Assembly: GCF_001886735.1 (NCBI RefSeq) | Contig: NZ_CP018076.1 | Coordinates: 2,914,001 to 2,978,000 of the forward strand | Source: Sulfitobacter alexandrii | Lineage (GTDB): Bacteria; Pseudomonadota; Alphaproteobacteria; Rhodobacterales; Rhodobacteraceae | Length of the DNA stretch: 64,000 nt | Direction: 5' to 3' | Part shown: positions 16,235 to 25,115 of the stretch, one piece after another | How the letters are laid out: every line of letters begins with the position of its first letter | How positions within the stretch are numbered: the stretch's first letter is position 1 | The notes under the pieces: generated by a model | Told to the model about the DNA's origin: nothing | What the model saw: the letters and a program-made list of their open reading frames with translations, nothing else | The model's database searches: none | Made by a program: the position numbers and the translations under genes

Positions 16235-17964
16235 GACAAGCTCTCCTGCGGCGCGCGCGGGAGGGTCACGGTGACCTCGGTGCCCTGCGCCTCTTGCGAT
16301 CTGATATCCAGTGTCCCGCCGAAATCCGCAAGGATCACCTTGCAGATCGCAAGGCCGAGGCCAAGTCCCTCGCCGCTGTGCTTGGTCGAGAAGAAGGGCT
16401 CGGAGACGCGGGGCAGATCGGCCTCGGAGATCCCCGTGCCGCTGTCACGCACGACGATGGTGGCGTCGCCTTCGTCCACCGAAAGGCTGACCTCTATTCC
16501 GGGCTGCGCAATGCCTTCGACCGCGTCGAGCGCGTTGAGCAGGAGGTTCGCGACGACCTGTTCGATGCGCACGGTTCCGGCCATCACCGTCACCGGATGT
16601 TCCGGAAGGTGCAACGCGGGGGTGACCCCCACGGCACGCGCGCGGGGCAGCACGAGATCCAGTGCGGACCTGAGCGGCGCGCGCAGGTCGACACGGCTGA
16701 GGTGCACGGTGTCCTTGCGCGCGAAGCTCTTGAGGTGCTTGGTGGTGCGCTGCATGCGGCGGATCATGTCGCGGGCCTTGCCGATGCGTTCCGGCGTGCG
16801 GGTGTCGTCCGGTTTGATCCCCATCTCGGCAGCGGCCAGTGTGGCCTCCATCGCGGCGAGCGGCTGGCTGATCTCGTGCACGATCGCGGCGGACATCCGG
16901 CCCATCGCGGCCATCTTCTCCGTGTGGATCAGCGCCTCCTGCGTGGCGCGCAGGTCGGTCTCCACCTGTTTGCGCGCCTCGACCTCGCGGGCGAGATCGG
17001 CGGTGCGGTCGATGACCATCGCCTCCAGCCGCTCGGACTGCGACAGGCGCATGGCGACGATCTGCCGGCGCTGTTCGATGCCCTTGAGCGTTGCGGCGAC
17101 GGCAAGGGTCGCGAGCGCCGCCAGCGCGGCCCAGCCGATCGCCGCCAGTTGCACCCCGCCGAGGGGGCGGACCGCGATCACCCTGCCCAAAGTCCCCGGC
17201 ACCTGGCCGATCCTGGCGATCCAGCCGTCGCCGCGCGCATCCGGCCCGTCCGGCGGGGCCGAGAACAGGGGCGCCGCCTGGTCCAGCCCGACGCCCTCGT
17301 AGACGCGGGCCGCCTGCAGGCGCGCCAGCACGTCCGGCGCCAGAGGTTGCAGCGGCCGATACTGCCAGTCGGGCCGCGCGGACAGGAAGACGACGCCATG
17401 CTCGTCCGCCAGCGCCACGTCCGCCTCGGCCGCGCGCCACGTTTCCTGCAGGGGGCGCAGATCCAGCTTGACCACCATGACCCCCTGTGTCCCGTCCAGA
17501 TCGACCCGCGCCGAGAGGAAATAGCCCGGTATGCCGGTGGTGACGCCAATGGCATAGAACTGCCCCTGCCCCGTGGCGAGCGCGTCCTTGAAATAGGGCC
17601 GGAAGGCGTAATTCTGTCCCAGAAAGCTGCCGGGCTGGTTCCAGTTCGATGCGGCGATGGTCCGGCCCGTGCTGTCGATCAGGAACAGCTCGTCCGCGCC
17701 GGCGTGGTTGGCAACCGTTTCGAGATAGCGGTTGGCGTCGAGCAGCGAGCCGCTGGCGGACAACGCGGAGCGCACCCGCGCATCTTCGGCCGCGACGGCA
17801 GGCAACGCGCGCAGGCGGTCGATCTCGGCCTGCACGGCGCGGGTGGTCAGCAGCAGGGTCTGGTCCAGTTCCTGGCGCGCCGTGGCGATGGCCCGGGATT
17901 GCGCCACGGTCCAGACCAGCGCCGCAACGAGGCCCGCCAAGAGAAGCGCGCGGAAAAGCGTCAC
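16231..17964 (-). CDS. DctB-like sensor histidine kinase
   Basis: A 577-residue membrane histidine kinase. One membrane segment lies near the N terminus (LLLAGLVAALVWTVA) and a second near residue 275 (AAIGWAALAALATLAVAATL); they bracket a roughly 250-residue periplasmic double-Cache-like sensor. A coiled-coil linker leads to the H-box AIVHEISQPLAAMEA, then N-box NLLLNALDAV, G1 DSGTGI and G2 GEGLGLGLAI. This is the DctB arrangement, which senses C4-dicarboxylates in known members. It overlaps the response-regulator gene (ATGA) and is 34 bases downstream of the TRAP permease. The ligand is probably whatever the TAXI receptor binds. Confidence 0.9.
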   Translation of the reverse strand: MTLFRALLLAGLVAALVWTVAQSRAIATARQELDQTLLLTTRAVQAEIDRLRALPAVAAEDARVRSALSASGSLLDANRYLETVANHAGADELFLIDSTGRTIAASNWNQPGSFLGQNYAFRPYFKDALATGQGQFYAIGVTTGIPGYFLSARVDLDGTQGVMVVKLDLRPLQETWRAAEADVALADEHGVVFLSARPDWQYRPLQPLAPDVLARLQAARVYEGVGLDQAAPLFSAPPDGPDARGDGWIARIGQVPGTLGRVIAVRPLGGVQLAAIGWAALAALATLAVAATLKGIEQRRQIVAMRLSQSERLEAMVIDRTADLAREVEARKQVETDLRATQEALIHTEKMAAMGRMSAAIVHEISQPLAAMEATLAAAEMGIKPDDTRTPERIGKARDMIRRMQRTTKHLKSFARKDTVHLSRVDLRAPLRSALDLVLPRARAVGVTPALHLPEHPVTVMAGTVRIEQVVANLLLNALDAVEGIAQPGIEVSLSVDEGDATIVVRDSGTGISEADLPRVSEPFFSTKHSGEGLGLGLAICKVILADFGGTLDIRSQEAQGTEVTVTLPRAPQESLS

Positions 17965-17998
17965 CTCATCGCCCTGTACCTTGGCGGGTCACCGGCCC

Positions 17999-19987
17999 TC
18001 ATCCCGCAGCGGCGGCGGCCCCGTTACGGTCGCCCTTCGACTGTGCCCAGTTGAGGGCAAGCAGGGCCACGACCAACGCCGCGCCCACGAATTCGACGGT
18101 CAGCGACGGCCAGAAAAGCGCCACGATGCCGGGCAGCAGCAGCAGCCGCATCCAGATCCGCATCGGGCCGAACAGGAAGGCTTCGAGCACGGCAGCAAAG
18201 GCGACGAGCCCGAGGATCGCGATCGCGCCGCTCCACAGGACCAGCAGCAGCGGACCGCCGAGGATGATTTCCTCGTTGAACACCATGAACAGCGGGATCA
18301 GGTAGAGGCCCTTGGCGTATTTCCACGCCTGTACGCTGGTCTCCATCGGTTTCGACCCTGCGATGGCCGCGCCCGCGAACCCGGCCAATGCCACCGGGGG
18401 CGTTACGTTGCTGTCCTGCGAATACCAGAACACCACAAGGTGCGCGATGAGCAGCGGGATGCCGAATTCCTCGGTCAGGGCCGGCCCGACGAGGATGATG
18501 AGCACGATGTAGGCCGCCGTCACCGGCAGCCCCATGCCGAGGATCAGCGACGCGATGACGACCAGCAGCAGTGCCAGCAGCAGGTTCCCGCCCGAAAAGG
18601 CGATCATCATGGCGGAGAATTTGAGCCCCAGCCCGGTCAGGCCCACCACGCCGACGATGATCCCGGCGACGGCACAGGCCATGGACACGGCCACGGCGTT
18701 GCGCGCCCCCAGTTCCAGCGCGTCGAGCGTGAGCTTGATGCCGGTTCGGCACAGCGCGACAAAGGCCGAAAGGGTCGGCCCGCTCGCGGCAAAGGTCCAG
18801 AGCGCGCGCGCGCCGGCGGCTGCCATGATGGACAGGATGGCGTAGAAGCCCACGCGCATCGGGGAATAGCCCGCGACCAGCAGCGCGATCAGAGCGACCA
18901 GCGGAAGCAGGAAATGCCAGCCCTCGGCCAGGACAGCGCGGGTGCGCGGCAGCTCGGATCCCGGCAGGCCGGTCATGCCCTGCTTGACCGCGGCGATGTG
19001 CACCAGAAGGTAGACGATGCCAAAATACAGCACCGCCGGAAAGATCGAGATCAGCACGATGTCGACGTAGGGAACCCGCGTGAATTCGGACATCAGGAAG
19101 GCACCTGCCCCCATCAGCGGCGGCATGATCTGCCCGCCCGTCGACGCCGCGGCCTCGATCCCGCCGGCCTGCGCGGGGCGGTAGCCCAGTTTCTTCATCA
19201 GCGGGATGGTGAATGCCCCGGTCGTGACGACGTTGGCGATGGCGGAACCGCTGATCGACCCCATGCCGGCAGAGGCGATCACCGCTGCCTTCGCGGGGCC
19301 GCCCCGCTGCCGCCCGGTGGCGGCATAGGCCAGATCGATGAAGAACTTGCCCGCGCCGGTCGCTTCGAGAAACGCGCCGAAAAGGACGAAGATGAACACG
19401 AAGGTTGCCGCGACGCCCAGCGGAATGCCGAAGATGCCCTCGGCCCCCAGCGTCATCTGGCTGGCGACACGATCCAGCGAATACCCCCGGTGGTTCAGGA
19501 TGCCGGGCATCCAGTCGGAAAGGAACGGCAGTTCACCCCGGTTGCCCGCGAAGGCATAGACGAGAAAGGCGGCGCCGATGATCGTCATGCCGAGGCCTAC
19601 GGCCCTCCGTGCCCCTTCGAGCACCACGAGGATGGTCAGGATGCCCATCCAGACATCGATCTGGCGCGGAAAGATCTGGTTGGCGATGGTGTCGATGTTC
19701 AGGGGCACCCATGCGCCCGCCGCGATCCCGCACAGGATCAGCGGCCCGTCGATGGCCCAGCCCAGCGCGCCGCGGGGGCGGTCGAGCCCGAAGACGGGAA
19801 AGATGAGAAAGCAGAGCACAAGGATGAAGCCGAGGTGGATCGGCCGCTGGAAGAACAGCCCGAGCGGCTGCACGCCCGCCGCCCAAAGCTGAAACAGTGA
19901 CAGGGCGATGCCGATCAGCATGATGGCGCGCAGCACGATGCGGGGCTGCGCGACCGCTTCGGGATTGATATCGTTTTCCGTGGTCAT
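17999..19987 (-). CDS. TRAP transporter fused permease, TAXI type (DctQM fusion)
   Basis: A 662-residue inner-membrane protein in which the small (DctQ) and large (DctM) TRAP permease domains are fused, as is usual for TAXI systems. Motifs include GGQIMPPLMGAGAFLMSEFT near residue 285 and ILGMGLPVTAAYIVL near 495, with SQDSNVTPPVALAGFAGAAIAG close to the C terminus. It imports its solute using the ion gradient. Its start overlaps the DUF1850 gene by four bases. The substrate class of TAXI systems ranges from glutamate to dicarboxylates, and nothing here narrows it down. Confidence 0.93.
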   Translation of the reverse strand: MTTENDINPEAVAQPRIVLRAIMLIGIALSLFQLWAAGVQPLGLFFQRPIHLGFILVLCFLIFPVFGLDRPRGALGWAIDGPLILCGIAAGAWVPLNIDTIANQIFPRQIDVWMGILTILVVLEGARRAVGLGMTIIGAAFLVYAFAGNRGELPFLSDWMPGILNHRGYSLDRVASQMTLGAEGIFGIPLGVAATFVFIFVLFGAFLEATGAGKFFIDLAYAATGRQRGGPAKAAVIASAGMGSISGSAIANVVTTGAFTIPLMKKLGYRPAQAGGIEAAASTGGQIMPPLMGAGAFLMSEFTRVPYVDIVLISIFPAVLYFGIVYLLVHIAAVKQGMTGLPGSELPRTRAVLAEGWHFLLPLVALIALLVAGYSPMRVGFYAILSIMAAAGARALWTFAASGPTLSAFVALCRTGIKLTLDALELGARNAVAVSMACAVAGIIVGVVGLTGLGLKFSAMMIAFSGGNLLLALLLVVIASLILGMGLPVTAAYIVLIILVGPALTEEFGIPLLIAHLVVFWYSQDSNVTPPVALAGFAGAAIAGSKPMETSVQAWKYAKGLYLIPLFMVFNEEIILGGPLLLVLWSGAIAILGLVAFAAVLEAFLFGPMRIWMRLLLLPGIVALFWPSLTVEFVGAALVVALLALNWAQSKGDRNGAAAAAG

Positions 19988-20454
19988 TCGTCGTCCGTCC
20001 CAACCAAGGCGATCCGCACCCGTTCTCGCGGGGCCACCGCCGACAGGGATACCACCCTGTCACCCATCCTGATCCGGTGATCGACGGGACCGGATCCCGG
20101 TCTCAGCACATAGGCGTCGCCGGGCACGGGTTCGTCGATGTCCAGTATGAAATAGCCGCCCTGTCCGTCCGTGACCTGTCGGCCGCGCCCCGGTATGTGA
20201 TCCAGACCCGCCGCGAAATCGGGCAGATGGGACCAGACCAGAACCATGCGCCCCCCGCGGTTCTCGTAGCAGTCGGAGACCTCGAACCCCTTGACCGAGT
20301 GATGCCAGAGCACGCACCACCCTGCGCCGGGCGCCACGTCGAACCGGGCGATGACCTCGCCGGTTTCACGGGTGGCGACAAGCTCTGCCGCGAGGGCGAC
20401 CGCCGGGGCGGACAGGAGGAGGGCCAGAAGCCCTCCTCTCGTTCCGCGTGTCAC
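19984..20454 (-). CDS. DUF1850 domain protein, TAXI-TRAP accessory
   Basis: A 156-residue exported protein with signal peptide LLALLLSAPAVALA near the N terminus. The remainder matches the DUF1850 pattern, with VLWHHSVKGFEVSDCYENRGG and RIGMGDR-like turns, including the conserved HSV and W residues. Such genes commonly sit between the TAXI receptor and the fused permease, as here, and overlap both neighbours by four bases. A role in solute handling or receptor-permease docking is plausible, but no function is established. Confidence 0.85.
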   Translation of the reverse strand: MTRGTRGGLLALLLSAPAVALAAELVATRETGEVIARFDVAPGAGWCVLWHHSVKGFEVSDCYENRGGRMVLVWSHLPDFAAGLDHIPGRGRQVTDGQGGYFILDIDEPVPGDAYVLRPGSGPVDHRIRMGDRVVSLSAVAPRERVRIALVGTDDE

Positions 20455-21437
20455 GGGCGCAGGCGGTCCGGAATCTCGGCGCCGGTTTCCTCGAAGTAGC
20501 GGATCGCGCCGGGATGCAGCGGCACCGGGGTCGCATCCAGCGTGAATTCGACCGTGGTCTGGTTCGCGGCGGGGTGCACGGCCTGGAGTTCCGCGATGTT
20601 CTCGAACATCGAGCTGGTGATCGCGTAGGCCAGATCATCCGACATCTCGGAAGATACGGTCAGCACGTTCGGGATGCCGAGGACGGAGATATCTTCGTCG
20701 ACGCCGGTGTAGGTACCGCCGGGCAACGTCGTGACCGCAAAGGTCGCGTCGGCCTCACGGGCCGCTGCCAGCTGCTCTTCCGTCAGGGCGATGATGACGA
20801 TGTCCTGCGTCGTCGACAGGTTGAGGATCGACGATGTCGGTGCGCCGACCGACCAGAAGCCCGCGTCGATGTCGCCGTTGGCCAGTGCATCCGCGGTCTC
20901 GTTGAAGTTCAGGCGCTGTTCCTCGATGTCGTCATAGCTGATGCCGTTGGCTTCGAGAATTGCGGCCGTGTTGACCTCGGTGCCCGAGCCGGGCGCGCCG
21001 ATCGAGACGCGCTTGCCGCGCAGATCGTCGAGCGACGTGATACCGCTGTCTGCCAGGGCGACGATGTGGATCATGTTGGCATAGAGCGAGGCAAGGCCGC
21101 GAACCATGGGCAGCTGTTGGCCCTCGAAACGGCCCGTGCCTTCGTAGGCCTGCGCGACCGTGTCGGCGAGGCCAATGGCGAGGTCGGCATCGCCGGTGGC
21201 AATCAGACCCATGTTCTCGACCGAGGCGCCGGTCACTTCCGCGGTGGCCGAATAGCCTTCGACATGGTTGTTGATGACTTCGGCCAGGCCGCCGCCCATG
21301 GGGTAATAGACCCCCCCGGTGCCACCGGTCGCAATGGACAGCTGGGTCTGGGCCGTGGCAGGCGCGGCAAAGCCGAGCGCGATGAGCGCAGCCGTGCCGA
21401 TCAGGGCCTTCGGCGCGCGAATGAGTGAGTGAAGCAT
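20451..21437 (-). CDS. TAXI-family TRAP transporter periplasmic receptor
   Basis: A 328-residue periplasmic receptor. The signal peptide ends near residue 29 (AAPATAQ), followed by TQLSIATGGTGGVYYPMGGGLAEVIN, the opening of the TAXI fold with its glycine-rich ligand loop. Later motifs include KRVSIGAPGSGTEVNT and DIDAGFWSVGAPTSSI, also typical. It captures the solute for the fused permease and is the first gene of the operon receptor-DUF1850-permease-kinase-regulator. Confidence 0.93.
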   Translation of the reverse strand: MLHSLIRAPKALIGTAALIALGFAAPATAQTQLSIATGGTGGVYYPMGGGLAEVINNHVEGYSATAEVTGASVENMGLIATGDADLAIGLADTVAQAYEGTGRFEGQQLPMVRGLASLYANMIHIVALADSGITSLDDLRGKRVSIGAPGSGTEVNTAAILEANGISYDDIEEQRLNFNETADALANGDIDAGFWSVGAPTSSILNLSTTQDIVIIALTEEQLAAAREADATFAVTTLPGGTYTGVDEDISVLGIPNVLTVSSEMSDDLAYAITSSMFENIAELQAVHPAANQTTVEFTLDATPVPLHPGAIRYFEETGAEIPDRLRP

Positions 21438-21649
21438 TCTATCCTCCCAAGTTATTGTCGTAGTCCGATGGTCTCGCGTTCCTCCCGCGACAGCAAGAGA
21501 CTTTCAGAAAATCCTTTGGAAGTGGACCGGTTTCTGACGGCGTACCGGAATTCCGTGGCAGACGCCCGCCACGCCCGCGGCAGAAACTCGCGCGGGGGCA
21601 TTTCGGCGTGAAAGCGGCGAAGGGGACTGCCGTCAGCCCGCAGGCTGCG
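21438..21649. other. Intergenic region between the Inh/SH3 gene and the TAXI operon
   Basis: This 212-base gap must hold the TAXI-TRAP promoter (reading leftwards) and the end of the curli minus-strand transcript. I looked for a sigma-54 -24/-12 element on the minus strand, because of the DctD-like regulator, and found no convincing match. No strong hairpin with a T-run was seen. Confidence 0.3.
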
Positions 21650-22378
21650 TCATTCCTGCGGCACGAACGTCAGGATTGGCCATGTCTCGTCGCGCAGGGC
21701 GCTGCGGGTGAACCAGCCGGTCTTGCCCGAGAAATTGCCCCGGCACCACAGCCCGTCGGACGCGATGAGGCATTGATTCACGTTCAGCTGCGTCTCGCGC
21801 GGGACCACGCCCAGAACGGCGGCATCGGCACGGGGCTGATTGCGCACGTTGAGGTTCACCAGGGTACGCACCGCGGTCGGCGACTCTTCCGCGAAGGTGG
21901 GAAGCTGGAGGTCCGTCTCCGTCGCGCAGATGTTCGTGAAGCCCCGGTAATAGCACTTGTATTTCGACAGCGCCGCGCGGATCGCCTGGCCGGTCGCGTC
22001 GCCGGTGGCGCGTTCGATGACGACACCGCGCCCGTCGGGAACGATCTCGCCGGTGATGCGGAACTGGTTGCCGCCCAGAATGGCCACGTCATCGGGCGCC
22101 TCTCCGGTCGACAGCCTGATCTGCCCTTCGGCGATGCGCCAGCGCGCGGCCGTGGAAAGTGGCCCGCGGCAGTCTTCGGTCGTGACCTTGCGCGTGCCTT
22201 CGGTATCGACCGCGTCGGTCGCCAGCGTCAGCTTGCAGTTGCCGCCATCGGCGGTCGCCGGATCGAAACTGTACCATTCGCCACCGAACGCCTGTGCCAG
22301 CGCATCGGCATCCTGTGCGGCCAGGGGGGATGCCAGCCCGAAGGTGGCACAGATGAGGAAAGCGTTAAGGAGTTTCAT
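21650..22378 (-). CDS. Exported protein with Inh-like barrel and SH3 domain, coupled to csgH
   Basis: A 242-residue exported protein with signal peptide MKLLNAFLICATFGLASPLAAQ. Residues about 23-115 resemble the AprI/Inh metalloprotease-inhibitor barrel (GGEWYSFD, a C-K-L-T-L strand, TEDC, ARWRIAEGQIRL). Residues about 165-235 form a bacterial SH3 domain (VNLNVRNQPRADAAVLGVVPR and GLWCRGNFSGKTGWF). Its ATG overlaps the csgH stop by four bases, so it is translationally tied to the curli operon. It could protect secreted curlin subunits from proteolysis or anchor them to peptidoglycan. Both ideas are inference; I know of no described curli protein with this architecture. Confidence 0.75.
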   Translation of the reverse strand: MKLLNAFLICATFGLASPLAAQDADALAQAFGGEWYSFDPATADGGNCKLTLATDAVDTEGTRKVTTEDCRGPLSTAARWRIAEGQIRLSTGEAPDDVAILGGNQFRITGEIVPDGRGVVIERATGDATGQAIRAALSKYKCYYRGFTNICATETDLQLPTFAEESPTAVRTLVNLNVRNQPRADAAVLGVVPRETQLNVNQCLIASDGLWCRGNFSGKTGWFTRSALRDETWPILTFVPQE

Positions 22379-22791
22379 TCGTCGTTCCGGCTTTGATTGG
22401 TATCGGTCTTGGCGGGGCTGCCGATCTCGGTTCGGGTCTCGGCGATAACGCCATCGTTCTGAAGGATCTGGAGCGTGGCAACCAGATTCGGATGCGCGCC
22501 GGCGTTGATCACGAGGCGCGCGACCTCGACCGGGGTCGCGCCGCGCAGCGTGACGGTCTTGCCCTGGGCGGATTTCATGCTGTTGCCCGACGCATCGATA
22601 CGGGTCACGGACAGGCGCGTATCGGCCGTGGCACCCTCTGGCCCGCTGACAGCACCGACAAGCGTCAGCGTATCCTGATCCTGATTGATCTCAAGGTGCG
22701 GCACGGCCAGTTCCGCCCGGGCGGCGGCCGTTGCACCGATCCAGACCAGACCGGCAAGAACGGCGCGGCTGAAAGCGGTGCCGAGCGGCAT
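22375..22791 (-). CDS. csgH: CsgH-like periplasmic curli assembly inhibitor/chaperone
   Basis: A 138-residue exported protein with signal peptide ending at TAAARA (about residue 26) and a single immunoglobulin-like domain: LTLVGAVSGPEGATADTRLSVTRIDASGN and TPVEVARLVINAGAHPNLVATLQILQNDG. This matches CsgH, the alphaproteobacterial counterpart of CsgC, which keeps curlin subunits from polymerising in the periplasm. Its ATG overlaps the stop of the upstream curlin gene by one base (TGATG at 22789-22793), and its stop overlaps the next gene by four bases. No cysteine pair of the CsgC type is present. Confidence 0.85.
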   Translation of the reverse strand: MPLGTAFSRAVLAGLVWIGATAAARAELAVPHLEINQDQDTLTLVGAVSGPEGATADTRLSVTRIDASGNSMKSAQGKTVTLRGATPVEVARLVINAGAHPNLVATLQILQNDGVIAETRTEIGSPAKTDTNQSRNDE

Positions 22792-23444
22792 CAGTTGCTT
22801 CCGATGACCGTCTGCCGGATGATCACCGTTCCCGCGTTGGTCGTGACGGACGGTCCGGCGTCCACGGTGGTGAGGTTGTTGCCGATGATCTCGTAGCTGA
22901 CGTTGCTAGAGCTTCCGTCGATCGTCAGGTCGGCAATGTTGTTATTGCCGTTCTGGATCAGTTCACCCTGGATGTCCGTCCCTTCGACGGACACGTCCGC
23001 CTGATTGCCGTTTCCGATCTGGGACACGCTGCCCAGGGCGCGGGTGCCCAGGACGGACAGGGTTGCGCTGTTGCCAATTCCGGCTTGCGACAGGGCGCCG
23101 GTCAGGTCATTTCCCGTGGCGTTGACGGTCCCGGTGTTGTTCGACCCCGGAGAGTTCACCCCCCCTGCCCCGGTCTGGCTGAACAGAACCGCGATATTGT
23201 CGCCGTCGATCACGACAGTGCCGGAGTTTCCGTCGCCCACCTGACGTGCCGGAGCACTCCCGGCGGCATCCCCCGCGACGAGCGTGTTCGTCCCGGCCGT
23301 CTGATCGACCGAAATGGTATTGCCGGTGGGGCCATTGAGCGGATTCGATTGCAGCAGGTACAATACATTCTCATCGGCATGAGAAATGACCGGGCTGGCC
23401 ACGCCCACAATTAGGGCAATCGCAGAAAATCTGAATAAATTCAT
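22791..23444 (-). CDS. Curlin-repeat protein, CsgA/CsgB-like
   Basis: A 217-residue secreted amyloid subunit candidate. The signal peptide ends near residue 23 (PVISHA). The mature part has repeating strand-turn units ending in Q.G..N, for example ALSQAGIGNSATLSV, SVSQIGNGNQADVSV and ELIQNGNNNIADLTI, each about 21-23 residues, as in curlin beta-solenoids. The last 30 residues (VTTNAGTVIIRQTVIGSN) lack the repeat and could be a capping or nucleating strand. It is coupled to csgH by a one-base overlap and lies 21 bases after a smaller curlin-like gene. Whether it is the major or nucleating subunit cannot be told from sequence. Confidence 0.85.
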   Translation of the reverse strand: MNLFRFSAIALIVGVASPVISHADENVLYLLQSNPLNGPTGNTISVDQTAGTNTLVAGDAAGSAPARQVGDGNSGTVVIDGDNIAVLFSQTGAGGVNSPGSNNTGTVNATGNDLTGALSQAGIGNSATLSVLGTRALGSVSQIGNGNQADVSVEGTDIQGELIQNGNNNIADLTIDGSSSNVSYEIIGNNLTTVDAGPSVTTNAGTVIIRQTVIGSN

Positions 23445-23465
23445 AAGAGCATCCTTTGCGGTATC

Positions 23466-23915
23466 CTACCACGAGGATTGGCGAATGCTCAAATTGTTTC
23501 TGGTGCCGATCTGGCGGAATACGGCGGTCTGCCCCGCGCCGGTCTGGACGACCTGAGCAAGGTTGTCGCTTCCCATGATCTCGCCGGACAGAAAATGACC
23601 GCTTCCGGTCTGCAGGCCTGCAAAGCCGTTGTTGCGGCCGCCGATGTCGAGACGCGCGACGTGGCCAAAGCCTTTTTGCTCGAAACGTCCGAGCACAAGT
23701 TCCGGCATCAGGGGGCCCGCGACCAGGGCGGCGGCGCCGTTGTCCGTGCCGGAAAGGGTGATCTCGGCGGTGTGGCCGCCGCCGTCGGACTGAACCACGG
23801 TCAGACGATTCTCCGACCCGGTGTCGATGATGGTCAGCGTGTTCGACAGCGTGTCAGCCTGTGCTGCCGTTACGCCAATGGACAGTGCGGCGACAAATGC
23901 GAGTGTCAGTTTCAT
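23466..23915 (-). CDS. Small curlin-like protein
   Basis: A 149-residue exported protein with signal peptide MKLTLAFVAALSIGVTAAQA. The mature chain has degenerate curlin units: SENRLTVVQSDGGGHTAEITLSG, LGRFEQKGFGHVARLDIGG, FAGLQTGSGHFLSGEIMG, LAQVVQTGAGQTAVFRQIG. Gln, Gly and Asn recur at the expected spacing, but several N positions are H or Q. This looser repeat resembles CsgB-type nucleators more than CsgA. It lies 97 bases after csgG and 21 bases before the next curlin gene, within one transcription unit. Confidence 0.8.
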   Translation of the reverse strand: MKLTLAFVAALSIGVTAAQADTLSNTLTIIDTGSENRLTVVQSDGGGHTAEITLSGTDNGAAALVAGPLMPELVLGRFEQKGFGHVARLDIGGRNNGFAGLQTGSGHFLSGEIMGSDNLAQVVQTGAGQTAVFRQIGTRNNLSIRQSSW

Positions 23916-24012
23916 GGGGCACCTCTGCTCGGTTCCGTTTTATCTACGGACGAGTCTGGATGCTTCGACTGGCATTAAGTCGACGCCGCAGCGGCAACTT
24001 TATGGCATTTGA

Positions 24013-25074
24013 TCAGCCGATGACTTCTTCGGAGTCGGGATTGTTGGGCGGCGCGGCCGGCTGCTGGCGCTGCGGTTCGATCCGACGCTCCACCACCGGA
24101 CGCGGGCGGGCGACCTGCCGCGCGCGCGGCACGGTCTGAACCACCTGGGCGGCGTTGCGGGTGCGCGGACGCACCACGTCGGTGGTGCGCGGGGGCACCA
24201 TGCCGTCGAACTTGTCGTTGTTGTATCCCCGCACGAAACGCTCGCCCTCGGCCTGGTCGGCAAAGGTCCACAGGCCCAGCATCGCGCCCTCGGCCACAAG
24301 GGCCATCACGCCTTTTTCAACCGCCTTTTCGATCGCGAACTGCTTGGGCTCGTTCATGGCGACACCCGCTTCCGCTTCGAGCAGCTTGTCGAGCTCGACA
24401 TAGGTAAAGATGATGCCCTGCGTGGAGGCGGACGCCAGCGGCTTGCGGACGGTCACGCTGGTCAGCACTTCGCCGGTTTCAGTCGAAACCGCGCGCAGGG
24501 TGACGGTGATCGTGTCCAGCTTCCAGCGCTGGTTCGGCCCCAGCCCGAGGAACCGGACACCGTAGCCGCCGGTCATCGTGTTGGTATCGTAGCCGACGAT
24601 CGCGCCTTCGATGATGATGCCGGCATGATCCAGCGGGCCCAGCGCGGACGGGTCGATCTGCTGTTCGTTGCGGTAGATGCGGCGCATCTCCGTCACGATC
24701 TGCCGTTCGCGCAAAAGGTTGTCGAGGTTGGAGCGGTCGAGCACGCTGAACCAGCGGCGGTCGCCCGCGTCCTGCAACGCCTTGATGAGAACGGCGGCGC
24801 CGCCCTGGGTCACGGCGCGCGACAGGTTCTGGCCCTGCTCGTCTTCCTTGTACTGGCCCGTCAGGTCCGGCAGCCCGTAGACCGCAACCGTCACCCGCTG
24901 GTTCGGCGCCGGAATATCGCGCAGCGCGCGGTTCTGGTAGGTCACGTCGCCGATGCTGGCCGCTTCGGGGTTCGGTCCGTCGTAGAAGTCGCTGCCCCTG
25001 AGTTCGCAGGCGGCCAGGCTCAGCGCCCCGAGAGTCGCCAGCGCAAACCGCCTAAAATAAAGTGACATCGCCAT
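24013..25074 (-). CDS. csgG: CsgG curli secretion channel lipoprotein with basic C-terminal tail
   Basis: A 353-residue outer-membrane secretion pore. The lipoprotein signal ends in lipobox LAAC with the acylated Cys at residue 23. The core matches CsgG: VAVYGLPDLTGQYKEDEQGQ, FSVLDRSNLDNLLRERQIV and the transmembrane-hairpin region around YGVRFLGLGP and GEVLTSVTVRKPL. Residues about 295-353 form an Arg/Pro/Gln-rich tail not found in enterobacterial CsgG. I chose the ATG at 25074, with GGAG seven bases before it; in-frame codons at 25113 and 25068 are alternatives. It follows csgF by 41 bases. Confidence 0.92.
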   Translation of the reverse strand: MAMSLYFRRFALATLGALSLAACELRGSDFYDGPNPEAASIGDVTYQNRALRDIPAPNQRVTVAVYGLPDLTGQYKEDEQGQNLSRAVTQGGAAVLIKALQDAGDRRWFSVLDRSNLDNLLRERQIVTEMRRIYRNEQQIDPSALGPLDHAGIIIEGAIVGYDTNTMTGGYGVRFLGLGPNQRWKLDTITVTLRAVSTETGEVLTSVTVRKPLASASTQGIIFTYVELDKLLEAEAGVAMNEPKQFAIEKAVEKGVMALVAEGAMLGLWTFADQAEGERFVRGYNNDKFDGMVPPRTTDVVRPRTRNAAQVVQTVPRARQVARPRPVVERRIEPQRQQPAAPPNNPDSEEVIG

Positions 25075-25115
25075 TCGCCTGCTCCATCCCGAAAATACGA
25101 TTGCGGGGTTCAATT

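Noticed and set aside
17732..19900. 722-codon plus-strand frame opposite the TRAP permease
   Set aside because: Shadow of a membrane protein; no start signal and no family match.
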